Positions 34,901-42,531 of a DNA stretch of 64,000 bases are shown here, in pieces. Within the stretch, counting starts at the first letter, position 1. Each line of letters opens with the position of its first letter. Made by a program: the position numbers and the translations under genes. The stretch comes from Crateriforma spongiae (GTDB lineage Bacteria; Planctomycetota; Planctomycetia; Pirellulales; Pirellulaceae). Under the pieces are notes generated by a model. That model made no database searches. It was not told the DNA's origin and saw only the letters and a list, made by a program, of their open reading frames with translations. The stretch covers positions 372,001 to 436,000 of the forward strand of contig NZ_JAAXMS010000001.1 in assembly GCF_012290005.1 (NCBI RefSeq), in the 5' to 3' direction.

Positions 34901-35443
34901 ATCCTGGGCGGGCTGATTTCCGAGGACAAGCAATCGATTCGCCGCCGAGTGCCCTACCTGAGCGATATCCCTGTTTTGAAGCATCTGTTTAAATTTGATT
35001 CGGATCGCTGGTTTCGCTCGGAATTGTTGGTGATCCTGACGCCCCATGTGATTCGTTCCTCCGACGACAACGAACGTCTGAAGCAAGCGGAATTCGCGCG
35101 AATGAGTTGGTGCGAATGTGACGTGTACCGTGTGCATGGCGACATCCACATGTCTGGATTGCAATACAGCGACGTGTTGGATTCGGCACAACCGCCGACG
35201 GTGTATCCCGATCTGAATCCATCCGGATCACTGGAGGATGCGATCATTTCGGAAACCGTGATCTCTGATTCCGCGATCTCTGAAACAGCCGTTCCCGAAT
35301 CCGGTGGTCAGATCCAGGATGCCGTTTTGCAAACACCGGACCTTCAGCCGGTTAACGTCGCGCCAATGGACCCGGATGCCTTTCGATTGGACCCCGCCGA
35401 TGCTGGCGAGTTGCCCGAGCCGAATTACGAGGTGTTGCCATGA
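31955..35443 (+). CDS. gspD: Enlarged outer-membrane secretin GspD
   Basis: 1162 residues from the ATG at 31955, which has AAGGGAGA just upstream and begins a signal peptide (MLRGTFASALLILMVSSACA); the frame is open from 31733 without support. Residues ~25-790 contain about eight N-type modules. The secretin domain proper follows: VLIQVLIAEVALNNINEFGV, VRVLSRPQIRTLDNQPAFIQ with the VGQRVP motif, LILGVTPRVSPDD, and the hallmark end GETIILGGLISEDK...VPYLSDIPVLKHLF...LLVILTPHVI. A ~110-residue tail follows. GspD forms the outer-membrane pore of type II secretion. Typical GspD has four N-domains and ~650-700 residues, so this one is almost twice as long. The stop overlaps the next gene by 4 bases. 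Confidence 0.95.
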   Translation: MLRGTFASALLILMVSSACAQSSFVAHPCRHQSAQKLAEVLRPLLPPQSDAQVVVDSESNRLLISGSEDVQRIVQEFMRRADLPSSQKTLNSTLTMSPKPSAQIQPIAKNRSPQEASQSVFVSIERGRLESVQQGLMQIFGSQMRPSQINDGVSWLLQTRDPQQSITLQFDLVRSGVKISSSPGLVQQAGRLVQKLAESPELDRRTQVFRIRRENHSSLRETVDAIRRNADRSPVAPASGDQSRWMMPAGVWGTIRQVAFQNAQTTPHGNDAQASGQSNTDDADDVLRQFEGVEIESLPDLDVIILRGRDPDLKQLAEVISQLERISQETQPEIKVIPLAHASSESVASVILQTSQDLTSGRQGRVSVTPLVKPNALLLIGWGDAVNAIMDLTRQLDTPVSADSQSAVFRIQHATAQTVGSTIETFLSGRGTMGPDVSIAVDQRTNSLIVYASPRDLQEVAKLVKDLDQPGGDSVLHTRVFPITNALAADIATLLQQAINEQSSNLALEVQDDGGKRLIQSGSLEQVSITPNVRNNTLIIASPIKNFPLLEALIRQLDMPSSEVQLKIFQIVNGDAASMIQTLRSLLPSQVGTNSVPQLSSAEGESSLAPLRFSVDLRSNSIIATGSEGDLRIVEALLLRLDQATTQQRKSTVIQLKNAPAVDVAASINQYLLEQRQIENAVPGERNPFQEIEHEVIVVPEPIANKLILAATPRYYDEIKALIDKLDEQPPQVLIQVLIAEVALNNINEFGVELGVQSDVLFDRSLLGDLLTTTNSNQFSTPGGVTTVTEEIIQAATNVPGFLFNDTSPLGNSGSAKSLQSAGVVGGQGISNFAVGRESSEAGFGGLVLSASSSNVSVLLRALAETRQVRVLSRPQIRTLDNQPAFIQVGQRVPRIIGSTVNQNGQSNSITLENVGLILGVTPRVSPDDMVVMEIDAERSKLGEEADGVPVAVGAEGTVIRSPPIDTITAQATVSAANGETIILGGLISEDKQSIRRRVPYLSDIPVLKHLFKFDSDRWFRSELLVILTPHVIRSSDDNERLKQAEFARMSWCECDVYRVHGDIHMSGLQYSDVLDSAQPPTVYPDLNPSGSLEDAIISETVISDSAISETAVPESGGQIQDAVLQTPDLQPVNVAPMDPDAFRLDPADAGELPEPNYEVLP

Positions 35444-36531
35444 ACCAGCAAATGAGACTGTCGGTTCAAACGTTCGCGGCGATCACCCTATGGATGGTCG
35501 GCGGCTGTACAACGATACAACCCGACTGGAAATGGCCGGACAAAGACAAGCCCGTGACTCCCGAAGTCGTGATGCCGATCTGGACCGATACGGTATTGCA
35601 TCAGCCCGGCAAGCCGGGCGTTCGTGGATTCGGTGGACGAGTGTTCTTTTATGAACAGGAAGGCGCCGATCCGATCAAGGTCGATGGATCGCTGACCGTG
35701 TACGTCTTTGATGGCGAACAGTTGGATGTCCAGCAAGCCAAACCGCTTCGTAAGTTTGTCTTCACGCCTGAACAACTAGCCAAGCACCACAGCAAGTCAG
35801 ACCTGGGCGATTCCTACAGCGTCTGGATCCCTTGGGAAAAGGTGGGTGGCCCCAGCAAGGCGTTGTCTTTGATCACGCGTTTCGACGGTCGCAACGGCGG
35901 GACGGCGATTTCTGATGCTTCGAACAAATTGTTGCCTGGAATCTCCCCCGCTTTGGCTAAGAAGTCGTCAGATCCGCCGAGCAACGCCCAATCCCCATCG
36001 CCCGTGCAACAGGTTTCATTCGAAACCGACACTGTCCAGGCGGCAGACGTTTCGGCAAACGGAAATGCAAACGCGTCGATGGACGATCGCGAAAGCAAGA
36101 TGAAGACGTATTCGCTCGCCTTGCCCAGCCATTTTCAACGGCATTTGCGAAGCGGGGAAACGGGCCAGTCGGGCGAAAATCCGTCCACGACCGGCGGGCT
36201 ACAGCGATTGCCGCCGGCCGGTTCTGGTTCGGCAATTCCCATGGCGACGCCCGTGGAAAACACGACTGACGAATCGGTCAACGCGACGGATCAATGGGAA
36301 TCCCTGACGACGTCGCCGTCACGCGCAGTTGATTCTTTACCGTCGAAATACCCGGCTCGAAAAGCACCAGTGTTTCCGCCATCGACTTTTCAGATTCGGA
36401 AGCAACCAATCCGCGCAACGTGGCAGTCCGGCCTTGAACCGACACCTCGATCGGTGATGACGAAGCTAGGCGCACGGTCTGTTGAAGCCGAGACTGCAGA
36501 GGGCGAAGCGGCGCCATTCGCTGGTCGCTGA
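35440..36531 (+). CDS. Lipoprotein encoded directly after the secretin
   Basis: 363 residues; the ATG overlaps the gspD stop. The signal MNQQMRLSVQTFAAITLWMV ends in GGC, a lipobox-like site. Residues ~40-180 form a compact domain (GFGGRVFFYEQEGADPIKVD, GSLTVYVFDGE, SYSVWIPWEKVGGP, LITRFDGRNGG) that looks like a beta-sandwich and that I cannot name. The rest is Ser/Pro/Thr-rich and probably disordered. Translational coupling to gspD suggests a role with the secretin, for example as a pilotin-like or assembly lipoprotein; this is inference from position only. The last 254 bases overlap the convergent BON-domain gene on the other strand, so the true C-terminus of one of the two could differ. 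Confidence 0.75.
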   Translation: MNQQMRLSVQTFAAITLWMVGGCTTIQPDWKWPDKDKPVTPEVVMPIWTDTVLHQPGKPGVRGFGGRVFFYEQEGADPIKVDGSLTVYVFDGEQLDVQQAKPLRKFVFTPEQLAKHHSKSDLGDSYSVWIPWEKVGGPSKALSLITRFDGRNGGTAISDASNKLLPGISPALAKKSSDPPSNAQSPSPVQQVSFETDTVQAADVSANGNANASMDDRESKMKTYSLALPSHFQRHLRSGETGQSGENPSTTGGLQRLPPAGSGSAIPMATPVENTTDESVNATDQWESLTTSPSRAVDSLPSKYPARKAPVFPPSTFQIRKQPIRATWQSGLEPTPRSVMTKLGARSVEAETAEGEAAPFAGR

Positions 36532-36958
36532 CCGAAACCACTGGTTCCAAGACGACATTCAGCTTTGGCAAATACATTTGTCCGCGTCGCGGTGCGGTCA
36601 AGGGGCGATTGATGCGTGCCGATCGATCCGGTGGTGGTTGAATTCCCGCGGTTGAAGAAACGATTCGGCCCGATGTCCGGCCTTGTGTGCTGCCGACAAA
36701 ACTTCCGCCCTCGGTCCGATCGGCCCCGACAAAGCTCGCGCGATCGCGGTTGTCACGCAGGAAACGTTCGGCACCGGTGATCTGACCCACCTCTTCCATC
36801 GCGACCGGCGAAGCCTGGCGTGTCAGTGGCTGTCCGAGTTCACGAGGTCGATTGAAAATCTGGGCATCGCAGACCGACATCGAGCCCAGCGAAATCATCA
36901 GGCTGGTCAATCCGATCGCGAACGAAGACCGTTCGGTCATGCGTTGTGCAGCCTTCAT
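36278..36958 (-). CDS. Secreted BON-domain protein
   Basis: 226 residues from the ATG at 36958; MTERSS at 36940 is an alternative start. A signal peptide is visible (SSFAIGLTSLMISLGSMSVCDA, then QIF). The central part is Arg/Gly/Pro-rich. The last ~75 residues form a BON-like fold: LASSSPIEVSVQGRTATLRG, then VASESEKSMAETLVLFEPGI, then STVKNQLRV, matching the pattern 'V.V..G.V.L.G.V.S...K..A.......GV..V.N.L.V'. BON domains occur in periplasmic and outer-membrane proteins and in secretin-associated proteins, and bind lipid or peptidoglycan-linked partners. It converges on the gspD-linked lipoprotein gene, overlapping it by 254 bases antisense. Its domain is convincing, so I favour it as a real gene. 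Confidence 0.8.
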   Translation of the reverse strand: MKAAQRMTERSSFAIGLTSLMISLGSMSVCDAQIFNRPRELGQPLTRQASPVAMEEVGQITGAERFLRDNRDRASFVGADRTEGGSFVGSTQGRTSGRIVSSTAGIQPPPDRSARINRPLTAPRRGQMYLPKLNVVLEPVVSVSDQRMAPLRPLQSRLQQTVRLASSSPIEVSVQGRTATLRGLVASESEKSMAETLVLFEPGISTVKNQLRVTATSSGIPIDPSR

Positions 36959-37613
36959 GTCCTGCTCGGTAAATCCAGGGTGAACTTATAACCACTTCAT
37001 CGAAAACACACGGCACATCACCAGTTTAACCCGCTTTTTGCAGCGATGATCGCTTGTCGGTGTCTGCGGTGCATCGGTGGTGATAATCGCAACGACTTCA
37101 GGCGACGGTGATCCATACGTGTTGCATCATCCGATGCTGCCATCAGACCGTTGACCATCGCGACACACCACAAAATTCATCGACGTTGGCCACCACAATG
37201 ATCCAGTTTCCGCCCGTATCGCCGACCGAATTTGGCAATCATGCCGGCGTGCCGAACCGCTTGTACCCATTATTCCGAAGGCCCGCTAAAGTAGTCTGGA
37301 TCAGAATCGGGTTTCTGATCAACGGTCGGCGATCCCCAACGCTGCGAATGGACAGGCAGCGGTTTACACCGACGAAGTGTAAAGTGCCGGCATTCCGGTC
37401 ATGTTTGTGATTCGGGCGAATGCCTGGCTGAACTACTTGTTTTAGACTGTTCGCGGTGTCCAGGCCTGTGGATTGACAACTCGAGACTTCGGCGTGCTGG
37501 ATACGTTCATTCGGCATTGAAGATTGGCGTCGTGTTGTTACCGCGTCGCCTACGAACCACGAAAGTGCCCACCATCCAAGAAAGTGCCCACCAACCAAGA
37601 AAGTGACGGTGCA
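36959..37613. other. Long intergenic region with a short direct repeat
   Basis: 655 bases. No protein-like frame on either strand. Near 37560-37605 a 19-base unit (GAAAGTGCCCACCATCCAA) is repeated almost exactly, with a third partial copy (GAAAGTGA) just before the SpoIIAA-like start, so it may lie in that gene's leader. Otherwise I see nothing. Confidence 0.45.
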
Positions 37614-37970
37614 ATGATTACTCCCTTGGAATCTCCTTCATCCAACGTGGTCGGATTTCAGCTGTCCGGCAAACTACACGACGAAGACTACAAGACCTTC
37701 GTGCCGCTGGTGGACGAACACATCGCGAAGAACGAAACGACGCGAATCCTGGCACAGTTTCATGATTTCAGTGGCTGGGATGCGCATGCACTATGGGATG
37801 ACATCCGTTTTGCCACGACCCATTGCACGTCGATCGAAAAGATCGCCTTGGTCGGTGAAAAGCAGTGGGAAAAGTACATGGCAACGGTGTGTAAGCCGTT
37901 CACCATGGCAAAGATCCAGTATTTCGACCAAACAGAAATGGAATCGGCCTGGAATTGGCTCGCCGAATAG
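37614..37970 (+). CDS. SpoIIAA-like (STAS-fold) protein
   Basis: 118 residues from the ATG at 37614; the frame is open further upstream but begins in the repeat region. The sequence has the SpoIIAA-like/STAS pattern: VVGFQLSGKLHDEDYKTFVP, a hydrophobic strand RILAQFHDFSGWDAHALWDD, then FATTHCTSIEKIALVGEKQW and AKIQYFDQTEMESAWNWLAE. This family (small cytoplasmic proteins related to anti-sigma antagonists) is widespread in marine bacteria and may bind nonpolar ligands; no phosphorylatable Ser context is evident. It is followed 113 bases later by moaA on the same strand. Function is unknown beyond the fold. Confidence 0.85.
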   Translation: MITPLESPSSNVVGFQLSGKLHDEDYKTFVPLVDEHIAKNETTRILAQFHDFSGWDAHALWDDIRFATTHCTSIEKIALVGEKQWEKYMATVCKPFTMAKIQYFDQTEMESAWNWLAE

Positions 37971-38083
37971 CAACCGTCGATCCAGTTGATTTCGTGGGGT
38001 GATGTGACGGACGCGTCCGGCGTTTTGTCGGTCGTTTCCAGTGTAAGTTTTTCCTTTTCTTTTTGCCCCGTCTGGTCACGTCG

Positions 38084-39064
38084 ATGCTGGTTGATGGATT
38101 TGGACGCAAACATACCTCGTTGCGCATCAGCGTCACCGATCGGTGTAATCTGCGTTGCACCTATTGCATGCCGGCGGTGACGCCGAAGTATCAGGCCAAA
38201 TCGCTGTTGTTGACCTACGAAGAAATCATCCGCTTCACTCGTGTGGCGGTTGATCTCGGTGTCAACGACGTCCGGGTGACCGGTGGCGAACCATTGGTAC
38301 GAGCCGACTTGGATCGCTTGATCGCAATGTTGGCGCGGGTTTTGGATCCGTCGCGCATTTCGTTGACAACCAACGGCGTGTTGCTGCAGCAGCAGTTACC
38401 ACGCTTGACCGAGGCAGGACTGCGTAGCGTTAATGTCAGCTTGGACGCTTTGGACGAGACATCATTCGAGCAGTCAACTCGACGCCGCGGGCTATCAATG
38501 GTGCTGGACAGCATTCGCGCGGCGGTCGATGCGGGAATGAAGGTGAAGGTCAACGCGATTGCCAAACGTGACTTCACAGAATCGCAACTGGCCGCCTTTG
38601 GACACTTTGCCAACCGCACGAAGTTACCAGTCCGGTTCATCGAGTACATGCCTTTGGATGCCGATGGAAATTGGGACGCAGACAACGTTCTGTCCGGTTC
38701 GGAAATCCTTCGTCGCTTGTCGGAGCACTTTGGTCCGCTGCGTCCCCTGCCCCGTCGCCAGGGTGCTCCGGCGGCCGATTACGAAATCGAATCGGGTGGC
38801 GGAACGATCGGAATCGTTGCGTCGGTGACCGAGCCATTTTGCCAAGCTTGCAATCGTATTCGCTTGACCGCCGACGGTAAAATTCGCAATTGCCTGTTCG
38901 GGGATGATAGTGGCGATGTGCGATCGCTGTTGCGTTCGGGAGCTAATGATCAAGCGATCGCAGATTTATTGAAGTCCGCTGTGGCGGCGAAAAAACGGGG
39001 CCACGGCAGCGACGATCTTGTCTTTGTGCGACCGTCCCGGCCGATGTATTCGATCGGCGGGTGA
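38084..39064 (+). CDS. moaA: GTP 3',8-cyclase MoaA (molybdenum cofactor biosynthesis)
   Basis: 326 residues from the ATG at 38084; a TTG seven codons earlier is less likely. Radical-SAM enzyme for the first step of molybdopterin synthesis, converting GTP to 3',8-cyclo-7,8-dihydro-GTP. The SAM cluster motif CNLRCTYC uses Cys21, Cys25 and Cys28; VTGGEPL is the SAM-binding GGEP motif. The C-terminal cluster motif FCQACNRIRLTADGKIRNCL carries the second [4Fe-4S] ligands, and the protein ends in the catalytic-type Gly-Gly. The length is normal. No other moa/moe genes are adjacent, so the cofactor pathway must be scattered. It converges with the sulfatase fusion gene. Confidence 0.97.
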   Translation: MLVDGFGRKHTSLRISVTDRCNLRCTYCMPAVTPKYQAKSLLLTYEEIIRFTRVAVDLGVNDVRVTGGEPLVRADLDRLIAMLARVLDPSRISLTTNGVLLQQQLPRLTEAGLRSVNVSLDALDETSFEQSTRRRGLSMVLDSIRAAVDAGMKVKVNAIAKRDFTESQLAAFGHFANRTKLPVRFIEYMPLDADGNWDADNVLSGSEILRRLSEHFGPLRPLPRRQGAPAADYEIESGGGTIGIVASVTEPFCQACNRIRLTADGKIRNCLFGDDSGDVRSLLRSGANDQAIADLLKSAVAAKKRGHGSDDLVFVRPSRPMYSIGG

Positions 39065-39106
39065 CGTTGGTCAGCAAGCTCCGTTGGAAGGAGATCCGAC
39101 GTTTCA

Positions 39107-41404
39107 CTAATTCGAATCCGCCTGGACGTTGACGGGCGTGACGGCAGCCCGGAATAGCCCGCAGGTCCCTCGGGCGGTTTGGCAGGTGACCAACAAGAAC
39201 GTCTGATCATCGACCGACATCAAGCAGCAATTCGTCGGTACGTCGGGAACCGGCAAGACGGCCAACTGTTCGCCATCGGGGCCGAACACATACACCCCCG
39301 CATCGTTGCCCTTGCCGGCCGTGGCATAGACGTTGCCGAACTGGTCGACGCACATGCCATCGATCCCACGGCGTCCCATTCCGAAATCATAAACGACCTT
39401 GCGATTATCCAGCGACCCGTCGCTTTTTCGATCAAACGACAACAATGTCCGGGCTCCCCCGTAATCATTGTTGTTATCAGCGACAAACAAGCGGCTTTCG
39501 TCATTGCTGAAGGCCAAGCCGTTGGGACGCTGGACCTGATCTGTCGCAAGAGTCACCTCGCCGTCTTCGACGCGATAAACACCTTCGTGATCCAGTTCGC
39601 GATCACTTTGGTCACCGTAACGTGGGTCGGTGAAATACAGCGCACCATCGGAGTCGATGATGACGTCATTGGGGCTATTGAATCGTTTGCCTTCGAAGCG
39701 ATCAGCGATGACATCGACTTTGCCATCAAAGCTGACCTTCAGCAAAGCCCGGCGACCGCCGCCCTGGCAGGCATAGAAGTACGAAGAATCAATCGACGCT
39801 AAGCCGTTAACCCCCGGCAAGTCATCGATCAAGATGGATGTTTGGCCCGTTTGATGATTCCAATGCATGACGCGTCCGGCACGGACATCGGAAAACAGGA
39901 TATCGCCGTCGGGGGTGACCGTCGGGCCTTCGGTGAACTTGCCTTCGCCCCAAAGCAGTTCCATCGATGGTGATTTACCAAAAAACGCTTCTTGATGACT
40001 GGCCGAAAATGCCAACGGGTCTCGCGGCATCGGTTCGGGATTGGGCATCTGGTCCAAGACCGATTGCAAACGAAGTCGCGTGGCGACTCGTTCGTCATCT
40101 TCCGTCCCCAGGTTGATCGGTGACTGTTCCAAGGGATCCTGTTCGACGTCAAAAAATTGACCGTCACCGTACAGCTTGTACCGATGGTCCCGGGCAAAAC
40201 GAGCATGTGAAAACTGGTCCTTGTCCCAACCCGGACGCGGGTCGTAATGGCAAAAGATCCAGTCGCGCCGAGCGGTATCGTCGCCCCTCAAGATCGGCAG
40301 AAAACTGACGCCGTCGGTCCGTTTCAGCGATTCCGATTTGCCGGCAGCATCCAAGACCGTTGGTAAGAAATCCGTTGAGTCCACGAGGTGAGGCTTTTCG
40401 CCCGGTTGGATCACGCCGGACCAGCGTACGATCAACGGAACATGAGTTCCCGCGTCGGTGGTCAGTCCCTTGCCGCCACGGATCGGTCCGTTGTCCGTGT
40501 TCGACGTGATGCTTTGGTGTGTCCCGTTGTCGCTGTAAAAAATGATCAATGTCTGTTCGGCCAAACCGAGTTGGTCGATCTTGTCGACCACGCGACCGAC
40601 GCATCGGTCGGTGTATTGCACCATGTCGGCGAAATAGTCGGTGCTATCATCATGACGTTTCGATGGGTCTTGCCAGTCGTTGCTGATCGGCGTCGGCGTC
40701 ATCGGGCCGTGCGGCAATGCCATCGGATAGTACACAAAGAACGGTTGGTCATCCGATTGCTTGCGATCAATGAAATCACAGATGTAATCGACCCAAAGGT
40801 CCGGGCCATACTGGCCTGCCGTGTCGGTGCGCATCGCACCGTTTTGTTCAATGACGGGATCGGCGTACCGTGAACCTTTGTCTTCGGTGTGACCGTTGTG
40901 CCATAGGCTGTATTCGTCAAATCCGGCATCCTGGCCTCGCATGCCTGTGCCCCGTCGCATCGCGGCACCGGGATAGTCCGGCGGATCATAGCTGTACAAC
41001 TGCCACTTGCCCGCGATGCAGGTTTGATAGCCCGCATCGCTCATGTAGTGACCGATCGTCTGGCTATTGCGATCCAGGATTCCAAACGCTTGCCAGTTGC
41101 GGTTGTTGTACAAACCGGTCATCAATTGGACGCGAGTATTCGTACACAGTGGCTGGGCATGAGCGTTGGAAAAACGAATACCCTGACCGGCCAGTTCATC
41201 CAGGTTGGGCGTTGCATAACTAGTGCCGCCGTACGAACCCAAGCACTCGACGCCCAGGTCGTCGGCCATGATGAGGACGATGTTGGGCCGTGCCGGACCG
41301 GCGGCATCTGCTGTCGCCGCAAAGAGAAGAAGCAAAGCCAAGCCGCGCAGGACCGCGGAGAACGGGCCATTGGGAATGCAGCGACGCAACACAGAAACTT
41401 TCAT
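39107..41404 (-). CDS. Secreted sulfatase fused to SMP-30/gluconolactonase-like propeller
   Basis: 765 residues from the ATG at 41404 (a TTG precedes it). A signal peptide (VLRGLALLLLFAATADAA) is followed by an alkaline-phosphatase-fold sulfatase domain: RPNIVLIMADDLG supplies metal-binding Asp residues, and PLCTNTRVQLMTG holds Cys87, the residue converted to formylglycine. The motif reads C-T-N-T-R rather than C-x-P-S-R, a variant common in planctomycete sulfatases. IIFYSDNGTH supplies the second metal site. From about residue 480 a six-bladed SMP-30/gluconolactonase-like domain follows (GKFTEGPTVTPDGDILFSDV, FNSPNDVIIDSDGALYFTDP, QRPNGLAFSNDESRLFVADN). It probably desulfates algal polysaccharides in the periplasm or outside the cell; the propeller may be a lactonase or a binding module. 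No frameshift or stop separates the two halves. Confidence 0.93.
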   Translation of the reverse strand: MKVSVLRRCIPNGPFSAVLRGLALLLLFAATADAAGPARPNIVLIMADDLGVECLGSYGGTSYATPNLDELAGQGIRFSNAHAQPLCTNTRVQLMTGLYNNRNWQAFGILDRNSQTIGHYMSDAGYQTCIAGKWQLYSYDPPDYPGAAMRRGTGMRGQDAGFDEYSLWHNGHTEDKGSRYADPVIEQNGAMRTDTAGQYGPDLWVDYICDFIDRKQSDDQPFFVYYPMALPHGPMTPTPISNDWQDPSKRHDDSTDYFADMVQYTDRCVGRVVDKIDQLGLAEQTLIIFYSDNGTHQSITSNTDNGPIRGGKGLTTDAGTHVPLIVRWSGVIQPGEKPHLVDSTDFLPTVLDAAGKSESLKRTDGVSFLPILRGDDTARRDWIFCHYDPRPGWDKDQFSHARFARDHRYKLYGDGQFFDVEQDPLEQSPINLGTEDDERVATRLRLQSVLDQMPNPEPMPRDPLAFSASHQEAFFGKSPSMELLWGEGKFTEGPTVTPDGDILFSDVRAGRVMHWNHQTGQTSILIDDLPGVNGLASIDSSYFYACQGGGRRALLKVSFDGKVDVIADRFEGKRFNSPNDVIIDSDGALYFTDPRYGDQSDRELDHEGVYRVEDGEVTLATDQVQRPNGLAFSNDESRLFVADNNNDYGGARTLLSFDRKSDGSLDNRKVVYDFGMGRRGIDGMCVDQFGNVYATAGKGNDAGVYVFGPDGEQLAVLPVPDVPTNCCLMSVDDQTFLLVTCQTARGTCGLFRAAVTPVNVQADSN

Positions 41405-41568
41405 CAAGTCAAACCGATGTTGTGCAAGGAATGTTCGACCGCAATCGGGCGAAAGCGGGGCAACAGACTAGCACAAACCGGTGTTGACCGTGTCGTCTAG
41501 CGATGGCGCAGGCGTTCGGAGATATGAAGGCCACTACGCGGTGCATGCCCCTGGTGATGACCGCACCA

Positions 41569-41630
41569 CGCAGGGTCTTGCAGGGCTTCGCAGAGTCTTG
41601 CAGGGCCGTGGGGGGGCTTCGCAGGGCCGG
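41569..41630. repeat. Short imperfect tandem repeat in intergenic DNA
   Basis: The unit CGCAGGGTCTTGCAGGGCTT occurs, then a near copy with an insert (CGCAGAGTCTTGCAGGGC...), then a partial third copy CGCAGGGCCGG. It lies between the CBS gene and the sulfatase fusion. No function is apparent. Confidence 0.6.
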
Positions 41631-41671
41631 GGACCATTGTCGAATGATCCCGGCTGACGGACTTGTTCTGA

Positions 41672-42217
41672 TCAGCGGGTGACCAGGAAACGATGGTTCA
41701 TGATCTCGTGAACGTTGACCGGGAATCGGTCGCGATCGCGTGTCCCCAGCCATTGGCGATAATACTGTTCCAGTGCCGCGATCACGTCGTGGCGGTTCAC
41801 GATGCCGACGAATTCCTCACCCTCGGCGATGATCAGATGCCGAAACGGATGATGAAGGAACATCGACGCCAGCGTGAACAGATCCACATCACGCGATACG
41901 CAGATAGGATGCTTTTGCATGATCGTCTGGGCATCGGTTCGCGGACAGGGATCACCGTAAAAGATTTCGTTGACCAAGTATTCCAGACAGGTTTGTTCGG
42001 TCACCAAGCCCAACAGGATCTTTCGATTTCCGTCGTCTCGTACAACCGGCGCGATGCACTGACGATGTTCCAACAGAAATGACGTGATTTCATCCAATCC
42101 CATATCCGGTCGGATGACACGGACGTTGGGCATCATTAGCGAAACCGCTGTGGGGGCGTTGGCGGGAACGGCACGTTCGGTATCACTGGCATGGGGCGCG
42201 AAGCTGGAACGGTTCAT
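41672..42217 (-). CDS. CBS-domain protein
   Basis: 181 residues from the ATG at 42217, which has AGGAG about nine bases upstream; the longer frame to 42304 lacks support. Two CBS motifs form one Bateman module: VRVIRPDMGLDEITSFLLEH... with RKILLGLVTEQTCLEYLV, and HPICVSRDVDLFTLASMFLHH... with FRHLIIAEGEEFVGIVNRHD. CBS pairs bind adenosine nucleotides and act as regulatory sensors; there is no fused catalytic domain here. It lies 315 bases downstream of the AspT-like transporter and 268 bases upstream of the sulfatase, all on the minus strand. The gaps are large enough for separate promoters. Confidence 0.92.
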   Translation of the reverse strand: MNRSSFAPHASDTERAVPANAPTAVSLMMPNVRVIRPDMGLDEITSFLLEHRQCIAPVVRDDGNRKILLGLVTEQTCLEYLVNEIFYGDPCPRTDAQTIMQKHPICVSRDVDLFTLASMFLHHPFRHLIIAEGEEFVGIVNRHDVIAALEQYYRQWLGTRDRDRFPVNVHEIMNHRFLVTR

Positions 42218-42531
42218 GGTGACCACTCCTGGAAGATTTTGGGGCGTTGCCGATGGACGTTGCACACATCCAGGTGCGACCATCGTGCCAGTCAGGCTGC
42301 ACACTCTCTCGACGCGTCACCAAGTCGCTGGCGAATTCCCAATACCTTGCGAACACACGCGAATCGGGACCGTGCGTGTTGTTCGTTTTGGAAGACAGTT
42401 GGACCCGTGGTTACATTCGGCGCGCCCATGGTGCGTCCAGCAGGGCCAAATCCAACACGCTTGTGTGCGAAACCGCCCGTGTTGCGATGGCGGGACAACT
42501 CTGCTTGATCCGATGTTCCCGTCTTGGGCCG
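42218..42531. other. Intergenic region between transporter and CBS genes
   Basis: 314 bases with no protein-like frame, no clear terminator and no recognisable promoter. It presumably includes the CBS gene promoter. Confidence 0.3.
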
